5,952 nt of DNA from NCBI GenBank assembly GCA_030642005.1, contig DAOWOP010000167.1, positions 1 through 5,952 on the forward strand. Direction: 5' to 3'. Below are positions 5,325-5,952 of the stretch, piece after piece (position 1 is the stretch's first letter; each line of letters opens with the position of its first letter). Below the pieces are notes generated by a model that made no database searches, was not told the origin of the DNA, and saw only the letters and a program-made list of their open reading frames with translations. Source of the DNA: Planctomycetales bacterium. Its GTDB lineage: Bacteria; Planctomycetota; Phycisphaerae; SM23-33. A program made the translations under genes and the position numbers.

Positions 5325-5360
5325 AAAATCAGGCTCTGCGATCGGTCTTCAGCCCGGCCC
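5325..5360 (-). repeat. tandem leader repeat, distal copy
   Basis: A 36-base unit matching 5371-5406 in 26 positions, on a 46-base period. The best kept parts on the mRNA strand are GAAGAC and GAGCCTGATTT. The hairpin found in the other copy is weak here. Confidence 0.65.
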
Positions 5361-5370
5361 TTAATTTCAA

Positions 5371-5406
5371 CAAATCAGGCTCAATGATTTGTCTTTAGTC
5401 CGAACC
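5371..5406 (-). repeat. tandem leader repeat, promoter-proximal copy
   Basis: First copy after the predicted transcription start (about 14 nt downstream). Conserved cores on the mRNA strand are CGGACTAAAGAC and GAGCCTGATTT. ACAAATCA and TGATTTGT (5370-5392) form a perfect 8-bp stem with a 7-base loop presenting TTGAGCC. Because of the position it should lie in the RNA; tandem aptamer, protein-binding site or operator are all possible. Confidence 0.7.
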
Positions 5407-5426
5407 TCCGTTCCGATACGATGAGG

Positions 5427-5455
5427 ATTATATCACAGAGTCCCGAATCTGTCAA
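5427..5455 (-). promoter_or_regulatory. perfect-consensus sigma70 promoter
   Basis: On the minus strand TTGACA (5450-5455), 17-bp spacer, TATAAT (5427-5432): an exact match to both boxes at optimal spacing. It faces the PEP-CTERM genes and is 471 bp before the first one. Predicted start near 5420. The distance means either a long regulated leader or a small RNA transcribed from here. Confidence 0.82.
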
Positions 5456-5606
5456 TGGAAAATACCTCGAAAGTTGCGTTTTTTTTCAAGGGAGCATGAA
5501 GCAGGTTTGAAGTTAAACCGACCGATTTTGTCGCGTATTTATTGTAACATCTTGTTCTTCAGCCCAGCGGGCGACCACGGTACCGGGCAACGGCTCATTC
5601 ACTCGA

Positions 5607-5632
5607 GGACTGGCCACTTAAGTGGCCAGTCC
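5607..5632. repeat. 26-bp perfect palindrome
   Basis: Left half GGACTGGCCACTT followed without spacer by its exact reverse complement AAGTGGCCAGTCC. It could be an operator for a dimeric regulator, a dispersed palindromic repeat, or half of a hairpin in RNA. It lies about 180 bp upstream of the predicted promoter start. Confidence 0.9.
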
Positions 5633-5656
5633 CTGTCACCAGGTTGACCGCTTTGC

Positions 5657-5684
5657 GTTCACGTTTGCGCGCGCAAACGTCAAC
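5657..5684. repeat. 28-bp palindrome, left copy
   Basis: GTTCACGTTTGCGC followed by GCGCAAACGTCAAC; one symmetric position is broken (C against C). The core ACGTTTGCGCGCGCAAACGT is a perfect 20-bp palindrome. Confidence 0.9.
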
Positions 5685-5720
5685 GGAAAAAACGCACATT
5701 GGGATTTTTCTGAAAAATAT

Positions 5721-5745
5721 TAACTACCGGCTAGGCCGGGAGTTA
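5721..5745. repeat. central hairpin of the MITE-like element
   Basis: TAACT and AGTTA, one mismatch, then CCGGC and GCCGG around loop TAG. Confidence 0.75.
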
Positions 5746-5766
5746 CAGATTTCAGACCCGTTTTTC

Positions 5767-5794
5767 GTTCACGTTTGCGCGCGCAAACGTGAAC
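5767..5794. repeat. 28-bp palindrome, right copy
   Basis: GTTCACGTTTGCGC followed by its exact reverse complement GCGCAAACGTGAAC. Twenty-five bases (5766-5790) are identical to 5656-5680, offset by 110 bp. Confidence 0.92.
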
Positions 5795-5898
5795 ACGAAT
5801 GTTAATATAGAGGCGGCTTCGCCAAGGCTTCGCCGTCCCAAGGGGCGTCGTATAGGATGCCCGGACGTTATTTGACAAGTGAATAAGAGAGAAGAACA

Positions 5899-5929
5899 GG
5901 GACTAGGGACTAGGTTCTAGGGACTAGGG
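5899..5929. repeat. GGGACTA heptamer tandem array
   Basis: GGGACTA, GGGACTA, GGTTCTA, GGGACTA, GGG: four 7-bp units with one variant. It has the same unit length as the AGCAATC-type repeats at 721-773 and 1813-1972 but a different sequence. It may continue as a longer array family elsewhere in the genome. Confidence 0.85.
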
Positions 5930-5952
5930 AAAAACGGAAAGAGCAGAACCGA

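Larger units (their letters stand above)
4956..5420 (-). promoter_or_regulatory. long 5' leader of the upstream PEP-CTERM gene
   Basis: From the predicted start near 5420 to ATG 4955 the leader is about 465 nt, far longer than usual. In mRNA order it holds two 36-nt tandem repeats, a region without evident structure apart from a small GGGC-GAA-GCCC hairpin (5182-5192), the six-codon ORF at 5048-5068, the conserved 46-nt block and the ribosome site. No larger gene is credible here. I do not recognise a named riboswitch class in it. Confidence 0.5.
5656..5794. mobile_element. MITE-like inverted-repeat element
   Basis: About 140 bp bounded by two copies of one palindrome (5657-5684 and 5767-5794). 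The inverted symmetry continues inward: CAACGGAAAAAACG after the left copy corresponds to the reverse complement of CGTTTTTCGTTC before the right copy. CTGAAAAATATTAACT on the left then corresponds to CTGAAATCTGTAACT read from the right, and both meet in a central hairpin (5721-5745). The left arm has about 14 extra bases. It encodes nothing. No target-site duplication was identified, so mobility is inference; a palindromic repeat without transposition is the alternative. Confidence 0.55.
5456..5952. other. gene-free region upstream of the promoter
   Basis: No reading frame here looks like a gene on either strand. The stretch instead holds a perfect palindrome, a MITE-like inverted repeat, a GC-rich CGCCAAGGCTTCG repeat (5820-5832) and a heptamer array at the right end. 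T-runs and A+T-rich sequence lie next to the promoter (near 5480). Confidence 0.7.

Noticed and set aside
4956..5420. Cyclic di-GMP (GEMM) or another named riboswitch in the leader
   Set aside because: The conserved GEMM blocks could not be found by eye; no known class is claimed.
5872..5900. Rightward promoter starting with TTGACA at 5872
   Set aside because: No -10-like hexamer is found at 16-18 bp spacing on the plus strand.

Overview
The window looks like a chromosomal segment from a Planctomycetota bacterium, probably Phycisphaerae or Sedimentisphaerales-like. The evidence is two secreted PEP-CTERM proteins, a type IV pilin-like protein with the GFTLVELLVVVAIIALL...ILLPSLGRAKEQAR N-terminus that is abundant in that group, wide intergenic gaps, and many short palindromic or 7-bp-periodic repeats. 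The taxonomy is inferred from protein style only.

Layout. Bases 1-696 (+ strand) hold the 3' end of a low-molecular-weight protein tyrosine/arginine phosphatase gene, overlapping by four bases (ATGA) a complete rpiB (ribose-5-phosphate isomerase B). Bases 697-833 separate this operon from a convergent minus-strand gene and carry a 17-bp inverted repeat built of 7-bp units. Bases 834-1646 (- strand) encode a prepilin-type protein with a plausible sigma70 promoter. Bases 1647-2118 hold a ~160-bp composite cruciform of the same 7-bp units. Bases 2119-3342 and 3639-4955 (- strand) encode two paralogous PEP-CTERM proteins. Bases 4956-5952 contain no convincing gene apart from tiny candidate uORFs. 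They hold a long 5' leader, a perfect-consensus sigma70 promoter facing the PEP-CTERM genes, a 26-bp perfect palindrome, a ~140-bp MITE-like inverted-repeat element, and a GGGACTA tandem repeat.

How the genes may work together. The phosphatase and RpiB form a translationally coupled housekeeping pair. The two PEP-CTERM proteins should be exported by Sec and processed by an exosortase encoded elsewhere. They share signal-peptide length, an N-terminal W..NW/VP..GD motif, beta-repeat middles and a ~115-residue C-terminal module ending in IPEP, a hydrophobic segment and RRKRR.

Most unusual feature. The two PEP-CTERM genes are conserved outside their coding regions as well. A 46-bp block lies in each 5' leader (40/46 identical) and contains a small reading frame that stops right at the Shine-Dalgarno. 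A 50-bp block lies in each 3' UTR (50/50 identical) and can form a 12-bp RNA hairpin capped by C(UUCG)G only on the mRNA strand. The upstream gene also has a ~465-nt leader that begins with two 36-nt tandem repeats. Together this looks like a repeated expression cassette with shared post-transcriptional signals around a diversified surface-protein body.
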